Assembly: GCA_022425845.1 (NCBI GenBank)
Contig: JAKMEU010000369.1
Span: forward strand, 1 to 5,404
Direction of reading: 5' to 3'
From: Luminiphilus sp.
Lineage (GTDB): Bacteria; Pseudomonadota; Gammaproteobacteria; Pseudomonadales; Halieaceae
Length of the DNA stretch: 5,404 nucleotides
Position 1 is the first letter of the stretch. Every line of letters begins with the position of its first letter. A program made the position numbers and the translations under genes. Below are positions 1-5,404 of this stretch, in pieces. Under the pieces are notes generated by a model. The model searched no databases, was not told the origin of the DNA, and was given only the letters and a program-made list of their open reading frames with translations.

Positions 1-773
1 GCCATGTACTCTCCACCATTGACGTCCAGCGACGCGCCTGAAACGACCCGTGAGTAATCCGACAGAAACATCAGAACCGCTTTGGCGCAGTCGCTTTCGG
101 GTGGTATCTCGCCAATGGGAATTCGGCTGGTAATGCCGCCGATAACCTCATCGCGATCGGCACCGGCCGCCACCTGTTGGTCAATATACGCGTAGACCGG
201 GGCACCACCAATCCATCCCATGCGCAGCGCATTCACCCGTACCCCCATAGCACCGTAGTCATTGGCCATGTGCCGGGTGACGGCGTTCAGCGCGCCCTTT
301 GCCGCAGCGTACATGGCCTCTCCAGGGAACGGCTTGACCGTGGACAGCGTTGATACATTGACGATCGATCCGCCACCGCTGGCCTGCATATGCGGCACAC
401 AGGCTTGCGCCATACGCACCGCGCCCTGACAGATCACATTGAAAACCTCGCTGAATTTCTCGGGGTTTGCGCTGTCCATGGTCGCCCAATCGCCATGGGT
501 ATAGGCGCTGTTGACGAGACCATCGATGCGCCCGAAACGCTGCATCGCCGCGGCCACCAGGGACTGACACTGCTGGACATCAGTCACGTCGGTGGACAGG
601 GCCAGAGCGGCCCCTCCAGCGGCTTCAACCTCAGCCGCCACGGTGGCGAGAAAATCGTTACTGCGCGCACCCAAAACCACCCTGGCACCCTCTCGGGCCG
701 CCTCCAAAGCCAGCGTGCGCCCCAGACCTGGACCCACACCACTGATTACGATGACCTTGTCCGCCAATAACAT
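1..773 (-). CDS. SDR family NAD(P)-dependent oxidoreductase (SDR 1), C-terminus cut by window edge
   Basis: Reading the minus strand from the ATG at 773-771 gives 257 codons with no stop, running off the left edge. The usual family length is about 255-265, so only a few residues are missing. The fold is a cytoplasmic Rossmann-type classical SDR, which oxidises or reduces a hydroxyl/carbonyl group. The N-terminal cofactor motif is SGVGPGLG (residues 11-18), a variant of TGxxxGxG. Arg37 at the end of the second strand suggests NADP(H). The NNAG motif appears as NSAY (88-91). Asn112, Ser141/Thr142, Tyr155 and Lys159 (motif YAAAK) supply the active site, and the tail SLDVNGGEYM is the typical SDR C-terminal strand. 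The start is supported by GGAGGA at 778-783, 4-5 bases upstream. It is transcribed divergently from SDR 2 across a 143-base gap, which suggests shared control. The substrate is unknown. The GVGPGLG variant is, from memory, common in SDRs of lipid and steroid catabolic clusters. The family call is firm; the reaction is not. Confidence 0.93.
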   Translation of the reverse strand, partial: MLLADKVIVISGVGPGLGRTLALEAAREGARVVLGARSNDFLATVAAEVEAAGGAALALSTDVTDVQQCQSLVAAAMQRFGRIDGLVNSAYTHGDWATMDSANPEKFSEVFNVICQGAVRMAQACVPHMQASGGGSIVNVSTLSTVKPFPGEAMYAAAKGALNAVTRHMANDYGAMGVRVNALRMGWIGGAPVYAYIDQQVAAGADRDEVIGGITSRIPIGEIPPESDCAKAVLMFLSDYSRVVSGASLDVNGGEYM

Positions 774-793
774 ACAGTCCTCCAAGCAATCCC

Positions 794-822
794 GTTATAC
801 GCTGCCGCCGACACCATCGCAC
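794..822 (-). promoter_or_regulatory. Weak sigma-70-like promoter candidate for SDR 1
   Basis: On the minus strand, TATAAC (799-794) matches 5 of 6 bases of the -10 consensus. GTGCGA (822-817) lies 17 bases upstream and matches only 3 of 6 bases of the -35 consensus. Transcription would start near 787, giving a leader of about 14 bases that still includes the GGAGGA ribosome binding site. The poor -35 box implies activator dependence or a chance match. Confidence 0.3.
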
Positions 823-833
823 GAACAGCACCG

Positions 834-860
834 GATAGGCTATCGGCCGTCTGGAGATAG
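834..860. promoter_or_regulatory. GATAG/CTATC palindrome cluster, possible operator between divergent SDR genes
   Basis: GATAG (834-838) and CTATC (840-844) form an 11-base palindrome with a one-base centre. A further GATAG at 856-860 makes a second inverted pair with CTATC, 11 bases apart. The cluster sits within the 143-base gap between two divergently transcribed oxidoreductase genes, where a TetR-, LysR- or GntR-type regulator could control both. No regulator gene lies in the window. The repeat is seen directly; its operator role is inference. Confidence 0.35.
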
Positions 861-904
861 ACAGGATTGGGGTGTCCTGCCATGCTCGGGTTCGCATAAA
901 TTAT

Positions 905-910
905 GGAAGG
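905..910 (+). promoter_or_regulatory. Ribosome binding site deciding the SDR 2 start
   Basis: GGAAGG lies 6 bases before the ATG at 917 and only 3 bases before the overlapping in-frame ATG at 914. The spacing favours 917. The same frame stays open back to a GTG at 872, but that start has no matching Shine-Dalgarno sequence. It would add a 15-residue stretch, including a second Met, that is not SDR-like. Confidence 0.7.
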
Positions 911-916
911 TTAATG

Positions 917-1660
917 ATGGATAACAGGGAACGTATCGCGCTGGTCACCGGCGCAGCGGGCGGGGTTGGACAAGCAACGGTTGAGCAACTTGCCCGAGAT
1001 GGCTACAGGGTTATCGGCACTGACATCCGCGCCATTGAAGAGGCCCCGCCGGAGGGCGTCATTTACAAACAGCATGATGTGGGTAGCGAGGCGGATTGGC
1101 AGGCGCTGGCCCAATGGGTGGGTGAGGAGTTCGGCCAGCTGGATGTGTTGGTCAACAATGCCGCGATATTGATGGCTTACACCATAGAAGAGCAGTCATT
1201 GGAAGATTTCAACACCATTATGCAGGTCAACTGCACCTCCGTATTTCTTGGCATGAAGACCTTTTTACCCCTGATGAAAAAGGGTAGCGCCGGCTCCATT
1301 ATCAATCTTTCGTCCACCTCCGCCGTTGGAGGTTATCCGCATTTTGCCGCCTACGGCGCGACAAAGGCGGCGGTGCGCAACCTTACGGTGAGTACTGCAG
1401 TGCATTGCCAGACCAATGGTTTTCCGATCCGCTGCAACTCGGTTCATCCCGACGGCATTCTGACCGACATGATTACCCGTATGCAGGGCAATTTCCCGGA
1501 GATGGACCCAGACAAAGGTGTCCGGGCCATGGAATTTGCCTGCGAACCCGCAGCAGTCGCGGATGTCATTTGTTTTCTGGCCTCCTCCGGTGCCCGCCAC
1601 ATCAATGGCGCAGAAATCCGCGTGGACAACTCATCCACGGTTCAGGCCCCCTATTTCTGA
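917..1660 (+). CDS. SDR family oxidoreductase (SDR 2), 3beta/17beta-hydroxysteroid dehydrogenase-like
   Basis: A complete classical SDR of 247 residues, likely a cytoplasmic NAD(H)-dependent alcohol/ketone oxidoreductase. The cofactor motif is TGAAGGVG (residues 11-18). Asp36 at the end of the second strand favours NAD(H) over NADP(H). NNAA (80-83) replaces NNAG. The full catalytic tetrad is present: Asn105, Ser133, Tyr146 and Lys150 (YGATK), with the canonical 13-residue Ser-Tyr and 4-residue Tyr-Lys spacing. The substrate-side segment GFPIRCNSVHPDGILTD, together with HDV.SEADW and LEDF, closely resembles the Comamonas testosteroni 3beta/17beta-hydroxysteroid dehydrogenase as I remember it. 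Most SDRs have Gly where this one has Asp in HPD. A steroid or similar polycyclic alcohol is therefore a reasonable but untested substrate. The next gene, 182 bases downstream on the same strand, is an outer-membrane receptor, which fits an uptake-and-oxidation locus. The SDR assignment is certain; the hydroxysteroid specificity is about even odds. Confidence 0.95.
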   Translation: MDNRERIALVTGAAGGVGQATVEQLARDGYRVIGTDIRAIEEAPPEGVIYKQHDVGSEADWQALAQWVGEEFGQLDVLVNNAAILMAYTIEEQSLEDFNTIMQVNCTSVFLGMKTFLPLMKKGSAGSIINLSSTSAVGGYPHFAAYGATKAAVRNLTVSTAVHCQTNGFPIRCNSVHPDGILTDMITRMQGNFPEMDPDKGVRAMEFACEPAAVADVICFLASSGARHINGAEIRVDNSSTVQAPYF

Positions 1661-1696
1661 GGAAACAGAGGCTTTTTGCTCAGCTGAAGCTGTGTC

Positions 1697-1730
1697 GCGG
1701 GTCGCAATAGCGGCAATCCCCGGTACCCGC
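1697..1730. repeat. GCGGGT/ACCCGC inverted repeat in the SDR 2-receptor gap
   Basis: GCGGGT (1697-1702) is complementary to ACCCGC (1725-1730) across a 22-base loop. No direct T-run follows. A looser T-rich stretch begins about 10 bases later at 1741, so it is at best a poor terminator for SDR 2. It could equally be a chance pairing in GC-rich DNA. Confidence 0.25.
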
Positions 1731-1802
1731 TGATAGTCCATTTGTTGTATTTCTTTTCGAGGGGTTCCAAGACACAATCGGGAAAGCGGTGTAAAAACAA
1801 CC

Positions 1803-1833
1803 AAACTGAGCCGAAAAAATTCTAAAAACTGAG
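1803..1833 (+). repeat. Direct repeat AAACTGAG in the receptor leader
   Basis: AAACTGAG occurs at 1803-1810 and again at 1826-1833, 23 bases apart start to start, or about two helical turns. The intervening DNA is A-rich. The second copy overlaps the receptor's Shine-Dalgarno GAGG (1831-1834). Protein binding there could affect both transcription and ribosome access. I found no convincing -35/-10 pair elsewhere in 1661-1842. Confidence 0.3.
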
Positions 1834-1842
1834 GTCGATTTC

Positions 1843-4536
1843 ATGAAGCCATCTATCCAGAAGTCCCTAATCGCCACGGCCGTGCTGTGTGCACTTTCCG
1901 CGGAAAGCGCACTGGCGCAGTTGGAAGAAGTGATTGTCACCGCGGAGCGTCGCGAGGCCAACCTTCAGGAAACCCCCATTTCCATCCAGGTGCTCAGCTC
2001 GGAGGAGATTCAGTCCCGGGGGATCAGGAGCGCCATGGACCTTGTGGATCAGGTCGCGGGGGTTCAGGGCTATGCCCCACCCGGCACCACGTCCGACGTT
2101 GGCCTCAACATCCGGGGTATCGGTGATGGTTCCCCGAACCTGTCGGTAGACCCCGGAACAGCGCGCTACATCGATGGTATCTATATCGGTAAGGTCGTGG
2201 GCTCTGGCATGGACATCACTGACCTGCAGCGCATTGAGATTCTGAAGGGTCCGCAGGGCACGCTGTATGGCCGTAATACGATTGCCGGTGCCATCAATTT
2301 TGTATCGAAGGACCCCGGGAAAGAGCTTGGCTTCGACTTGCGGGCCACCGCGGGTAATTACAACCAGCGCAATCTATCTGGCCGCATTGATGTCCCCATC
2401 ACGGACAGTTTGAGCGTCGCGGCTTCCTACTACCAACGCGATCGCGATGCGTTCTGGGACAACACCAACCCCTTCCAGGACGGCTTGAACAGCACGGATC
2501 GGCACGGTTATCGCATGGCGCTGCAGTGGGACCTCACAGACCGGCTGACACTCGACTACATCTACACCAAAGACAAAGTGTCTGACGAGCTGGACAACCA
2601 CAGTGTTGTCAGCGGACTCAACCCAACCTACGCCGCGGTCGCGGGCTACGCGGGGGCCGGGGGTGACCTGACCTCGGTGCCGATTCAAAGCGATGCGCGC
2701 ATCCAGACGGTTGGCGGCATTGCCCAGTTCGTGCAGGCCTTCGTCCTGCCCAACCTGCCAGCACCCCAGGTAGGACAATATTTGCAGTGGAGTTCCGATT
2801 ATGCGGCCTGGGGACAGGGCATTCTTGATGGTGCCCAACGCAATCCGGAAACAGGGTCAACGGACATTCCCAGCTTCAACAGCCAGAATACCGAAGCCCA
2901 TACTTTCAAGGCAGAATTTGCCCTGAGCGAGAACATCGATATCAAGTACCTGTACGGACACCGCGACGTGTCGGCCTATACCTCGCAGGATCTCGATGGC
3001 ATGGACAACTCGGTTAACTCCGGTGTGATGCACGACCTGGTCCTGCAGACCATTGGCGGCGCGTTCCTGACAGGCGTGGTGCCAGCACAAATCGATCTGG
3101 GCGGTGGTTTTGTCGTGCCCATCAACGATTACATACTCGAGAACATCAACCTTGGTCTATCGATGGTCGACACCATCAACCAGTTTGGCGGCGCACCGGT
3201 CTTTTCTACCTATGCCTTGAACGAGTACGAACAGGACAGCCACGAGCTGCAGATTGTAGGCACCAGCGGCAACATTGACTGGGCCGGTGGCTTCTTCTAC
3301 TGGGAGGACGAGGGCAGCTTCCGCAACGTACAAAACCCAACCTTCCCGCTGGCCAACGGCTCACAGGCCCGCTCTTTCGATAACGGCGGCGATGCCTGGT
3401 CTGTCTTTGGGGAAGCCACCTGGCGGCCCGGCGACGGCAAATTTGCGCTGACAGCCGGTCTACGCTACACCGAAGAAAACAAGGACATGACCTGGCTCTG
3501 GCGTGATGCCGCGTCGGGTGGTGTTGGCGCTTACGTTACCGCCGCGATTACAGAAGCCATTGTACTGGCGACCACTGGCGACGTGATCGACATCCCCAGG
3601 GATTTGGCGGGGGGCTATGTCTGGTCACTGGATGATCTCGAGACCATCCCTGAAACCGAAGGCGTCTACGGCCAGTCAGACACCCAGAAGTTCGATAACA
3701 CCAGCGGCCGAATTGTTGTGCAGTACAACTTCACCGACAACATTAATGCCTACGCCAGCTACACCACAGGCTATCGTTCCGGCGGCTTCAACGGCGGCAG
3801 CTACAATCGCGTCACCGGCACGGGCGATTCATTCGATGAGGAAACCATCGAAAGCATGGAGATCGGCTTCAAGTCGGTGCTCTTTGATGGCCGCTTTCGG
3901 CTGAACGCATCACTCTATGACTACGAGTACGACGATGTTCAGGTCAGCACCGTCAAGAGTGACGCGAACGGCCTGTCGACCGAGATTGACAACGCGGCCA
4001 AGCTTTCACGGGAAGGGCTGGAAATCGAAGCGGCCTGGCTGATCACTGATCGGCTTCAGCTGACGGGTAATTACAGCTATATCGATGGCAGCTACGACTC
4101 GTTCCCGCCCTACCTTGGGCTGACGATCACGCCGACCGAGGGTTTGGCTCCTGAAAACTCAGCCTATCTTGCGCTGGACTGGGATCTGCTGCGCCGCGGC
4201 AATCACGTCGTGAGCTTCAACCTGTCGGGCAACTATCAAGATGCAACCGAGAGTATTGGTGCCTCAACCTCCCTGTACACTGCCCAGGGAGCGCCCCAGA
4301 TTCCGGTTAACTTCCAGCAGCCGATAAACCAGTCTCGAACGCTCGTTAACACGCGCCTGAGCTGGACCTATACCGGTAACAGCGGTACGACCTGGATGGT
4401 GTCCGCCTGGGGCAGGAATATCACGGATGAGGACTACCGAACCTTCGGTTACAACCTCGGTGCCGACCTCGGGTTGCCGGTACACCAGTGGGGTGATCCT
4501 GCGACTTACGGCGTTGATATATCGATATCCATGTAA
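1843..4536 (+). CDS. TonB-dependent outer-membrane receptor
   Basis: A complete 897-residue TonB-dependent transporter that imports a bulky or scarce substrate across the outer membrane, using energy from TonB-ExbB-ExbD. The signal peptide spans residues 1-25, with a basic start, a hydrophobic core and cleavage after SALA. The TonB box is EEVIVTAERRE (28-38). The plug domain is about 43-157, with LNIRGIG (88-94) and LKGPQGTLYGRNTIAGAINF (134-153). The remainder is a 22-stranded barrel by family knowledge, with the C-terminal signature GRNITDEDY and a WGDPATYGV ending. Family members are often 750-800 residues. The extra length lies in apparent insertions at about 257-350, 387-457 and 560-613. 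The last residue is Met, not the usual aromatic. The start is supported by GAGGT at 1831-1835, 7 bases upstream. An intrinsic terminator follows 13 bases after the stop. The neighbouring SDR genes suggest an organic catabolic substrate such as a steroid or terpenoid. A siderophore receptor is the main alternative. Confidence 0.97.
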   Translation: MKPSIQKSLIATAVLCALSAESALAQLEEVIVTAERREANLQETPISIQVLSSEEIQSRGIRSAMDLVDQVAGVQGYAPPGTTSDVGLNIRGIGDGSPNLSVDPGTARYIDGIYIGKVVGSGMDITDLQRIEILKGPQGTLYGRNTIAGAINFVSKDPGKELGFDLRATAGNYNQRNLSGRIDVPITDSLSVAASYYQRDRDAFWDNTNPFQDGLNSTDRHGYRMALQWDLTDRLTLDYIYTKDKVSDELDNHSVVSGLNPTYAAVAGYAGAGGDLTSVPIQSDARIQTVGGIAQFVQAFVLPNLPAPQVGQYLQWSSDYAAWGQGILDGAQRNPETGSTDIPSFNSQNTEAHTFKAEFALSENIDIKYLYGHRDVSAYTSQDLDGMDNSVNSGVMHDLVLQTIGGAFLTGVVPAQIDLGGGFVVPINDYILENINLGLSMVDTINQFGGAPVFSTYALNEYEQDSHELQIVGTSGNIDWAGGFFYWEDEGSFRNVQNPTFPLANGSQARSFDNGGDAWSVFGEATWRPGDGKFALTAGLRYTEENKDMTWLWRDAASGGVGAYVTAAITEAIVLATTGDVIDIPRDLAGGYVWSLDDLETIPETEGVYGQSDTQKFDNTSGRIVVQYNFTDNINAYASYTTGYRSGGFNGGSYNRVTGTGDSFDEETIESMEIGFKSVLFDGRFRLNASLYDYEYDDVQVSTVKSDANGLSTEIDNAAKLSREGLEIEAAWLITDRLQLTGNYSYIDGSYDSFPPYLGLTITPTEGLAPENSAYLALDWDLLRRGNHVVSFNLSGNYQDATESIGASTSLYTAQGAPQIPVNFQQPINQSRTLVNTRLSWTYTGNSGTTWMVSAWGRNITDEDYRTFGYNLGADLGLPVHQWGDPATYGVDISISM

Positions 4537-4549
4537 CCGACCCTCACCC

Positions 4550-4576
4550 AAAAAACCGCCCTCGGGCGGTTTTTTT
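4550..4576 (+). terminator. Rho-independent terminator after the receptor gene
   Basis: The stem CCGCC/GGCGG (4556-4560 and 4565-4569) closes a CTCG tetraloop and is followed by seven T (4570-4576). Six A before the stem (4550-4555) pair with the T-run, so the structure would also work on the opposite strand, although no minus-strand gene comes from the right. It begins 13 bases after the receptor stop, so the receptor and SDR 3 are probably separate transcription units. Confidence 0.95.
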
Positions 4577-4577
4577 A

Positions 4578-4593
4578 TGGCACGCTATTGGCG
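4578..4593 (+). promoter_or_regulatory. Sigma-54 (RpoN) -24/-12 promoter candidate for SDR 3
   Basis: TGGCACG (4578-4584) is an exact match to the -24 element of the consensus TGGCACGNNNNTTGCW. Four bases later, TGGCG (4589-4593) replaces TTGCW. The key GG (4579-4580) and GC (4591-4592) are exactly 10 bases apart, as required. Overall 10 of 12 defined positions match. Transcription would begin near 4604, leaving a leader of about 64 bases before the SDR 3 ATG. The element lies directly after the terminator, in the correct orientation. Activator sites would fall within the receptor 3' end, and none was identified. Confidence 0.5.
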
Positions 4594-4633
4594 ACCTTGA
4601 GGCGCGCAGATTGACAAACCAACCCTCAGGTCG
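4592..4633. repeat. Imperfect inverted repeat between sigma-54-like site and SDR 3
   Basis: CGACCTTGAGG (4592-4602) and CCTCAGGTCG (4624-4633) are complementary over 10 bases, apart from one bulged T. They are separated by 21 bases, and the arm centres are about three helical turns apart. The left arm touches the -12 GC of the sigma-54 candidate. If transcription starts near 4604, the RNA would lack the left arm, so a DNA operator is more likely than an RNA hairpin. The function is inferred only. Confidence 0.4.
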
Positions 4634-4667
4634 AAGCGGGCGGGCGGCAGTAACGGGGACAATTTAG

Positions 4668-5404
4668 ATGACCAGAAGCGACTCAAACTTTCCAACGGGC
4701 ACTGCGCTTATTCTCGGTGGCAGCGGGGGTATTGGCAGTGCGATCGCCCGGGAAATGGCCGCCCAGGGTGCAGCCGTTTGTCTCACCTTCCAGAGCAATC
4801 GATCCCGCGCGGAGGCCATCGCCAAAGACATCAAGGCCGATGGTGGCGAAGCGACGGTCGCGCAGGTTTCACTTCAGGACATCACCACCCTCCAGTCCTG
4901 CGTCGCTGGTATAGAGCAGGCTGGCCGATTGCATACCGTCGTCATCGCCACAGGCTACGACATTCCGCAACTGCGGATTGCCGAACTCACTCCCGAACTA
5001 TGGCAGCGGGTGTTGCGGGCCGATGCGGAGGGCGCCTTCAATGCCATCCATACCACCCTGCCCGCCCTAAAAGCGGGAGGTGGGGGCAGCTACGTGCATA
5101 TCAGTTCCGCCGGGCTACTGCGTTACCCACCCCTGGACATACTCTCCGTAGCGCCAAAAGCTGCAGTTGAGGAGTTGATTAAAGGCGTGGCAAAAGAGGA
5201 AGGGCGCCATAATATCCGAGCCAACAGCATCGCTATTGGTGTGATTGAAACGGGCATTTTCCTGCGTTTGCGGGAACAGGGCGTTTTCGATGACAACTGG
5301 GTCGCCGCCGTCAAGGAGAACCTGCCCTTGCAACGTTTTGGAGACCCCCTTGAGGTTGCAAAAATGGCTGCATTTCTCGCCTCCAGCGCTGCGGGCTACA
5401 CCAC
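4668..5404 (+). CDS. SDR family protein with altered active site (SDR 3), C-terminus cut by window edge
   Basis: From the ATG at 4668, 245 codons run off the right edge, and perhaps 15-20 residues are missing. An in-frame TAG directly precedes this ATG, so no earlier start is possible. The only ribosome-binding candidate is a weak GGGGA at 4655-4659. The cofactor motif LGGSGGIG (16-23) is intact except that Leu replaces Thr, and SNR (43-45) after the second strand suggests NADP(H). The overall order resembles FabG-type reductases. The active site is changed. NNAG is replaced by ATGY (94-97), Asp119 stands where the tetrad Asn belongs, and Ser147 is kept. Ser160 occupies the catalytic Tyr position (13 after Ser147, 4 before Lys164). 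Lys164 is present. The FabI-type Tyr-x6-Lys pattern is also absent, with Asp157 at that position. The frame is intact with normal codon use, so decay is unlikely. It may be a divergent reductase, a binding or regulatory pseudoenzyme, or use another acid. The family is certain; the activity is unknown. Confidence 0.92.
   Translation, partial: MTRSDSNFPTGTALILGGSGGIGSAIAREMAAQGAAVCLTFQSNRSRAEAIAKDIKADGGEATVAQVSLQDITTLQSCVAGIEQAGRLHTVVIATGYDIPQLRIAELTPELWQRVLRADAEGAFNAIHTTLPALKAGGGGSYVHISSAGLLRYPPLDILSVAPKAAVEELIKGVAKEEGRHNIRANSIAIGVIETGIFLRLREQGVFDDNWVAAVKENLPLQRFGDPLEVAKMAAFLASSAAGYT

Noticed and set aside
259..570. Minus-strand 103-residue open frame
   Set aside because: It lies in another frame of the SDR 1 gene on the same strand. 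The SDR 1 frame has all family motifs, whereas this one is Arg/Gly/Ala-rich without motifs.
872..916. Upstream GTG start for SDR 2 giving 262 residues
   Set aside because: The added stretch has no SDR character and no matching ribosome binding site, while GGAAGG sits at good distance from the ATG at 917.
1681..1692. CAGC-TGAA-GCTG hairpin after SDR 2
   Set aside because: It has a four-base-pair stem with no following T-run on either strand, too weak to call a terminator.
1882..1890. Cys16 of the receptor as a lipoprotein cysteine
   Set aside because: The preceding residue is Leu, which does not fit the lipobox. A normal signal peptidase I site (SALA before Gln26) follows.
2374..2838. Minus-strand 154-residue open frame inside the receptor
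   Set aside because: It is antisense to a well-supported receptor coding frame, has no recognisable domain, and reflects GC-rich codon structure.
4519..4528. ATATCGATAT perfect palindrome near the receptor stop
   Set aside because: It encodes part of the final barrel strand (Asp-Ile-Ser-Ile-Ser codons), and a 10-base palindrome there is readily explained by chance.
4264..4551. Minus-strand 95-residue open frame spanning the receptor 3' end
   Set aside because: It is antisense to conserved C-terminal barrel motifs, has no ribosome binding site of note, and starts next to the terminator stem.
4611..4616. Perfect TTGACA -35 box upstream of SDR 3
   Set aside because: No -10-like sequence exists 15-19 bases downstream, where the DNA is GC-rich (AAGCGGGCGG), so a sigma-70 promoter is not supported.

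Overview
This is a GC-rich window of bacterial chromosomal DNA, with A/T-rich intergenic gaps and good Shine-Dalgarno sequences before three of its four genes (weak before the fourth). The signal peptide and TonB-box outer-membrane receptor show a Gram-negative host. The receptor style and its pairing with short-chain dehydrogenase/reductase (SDR) genes fit a marine gammaproteobacterium (Halieaceae/OM60-like) or a sphingomonad. That placement is an inference, and no taxonomic marker gene is present.

Layout: (1) positions 1-773, minus strand: an SDR missing only its extreme C-terminus at the window edge. (2) 774-916: a divergent intergenic gap with a GATAG/CTATC palindrome cluster that may be a shared operator. 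(3) 917-1660, plus strand: a complete SDR of 247 residues. Its C-terminal half carries the HPDGI signature of the Comamonas 3beta/17beta-hydroxysteroid dehydrogenase. (4) 1661-1842: a leader gap with a short direct repeat. (5) 1843-4536, plus strand: a complete 897-residue TonB-dependent outer-membrane receptor with signal peptide, TonB box, plug and a barrel with long insertions. (6) 4537-4667: a strong intrinsic terminator, followed at once by a sigma-54-type -24/-12 promoter candidate and an imperfect inverted repeat. (7) 4668-5404, plus strand: a third SDR, cut by the right edge. It keeps the dinucleotide-binding glycine motif but has Ser in place of the catalytic Tyr and Asp in place of the active-site Asn.

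The likely common theme is uptake and oxidative breakdown of a hydrophobic, hydroxyl-bearing compound. The receptor would carry it across the outer membrane, and the SDRs would interconvert alcohols and ketones in the cytoplasm. A steroid or terpenoid substrate is suggested by SDR 2 but not proven. The most unusual features are the third SDR with its altered active site and the sigma-54-like element in front of it. There are no RNA genes, CRISPR arrays or mobile elements that I can see, and no gene-free stretch exceeds 300 bases.
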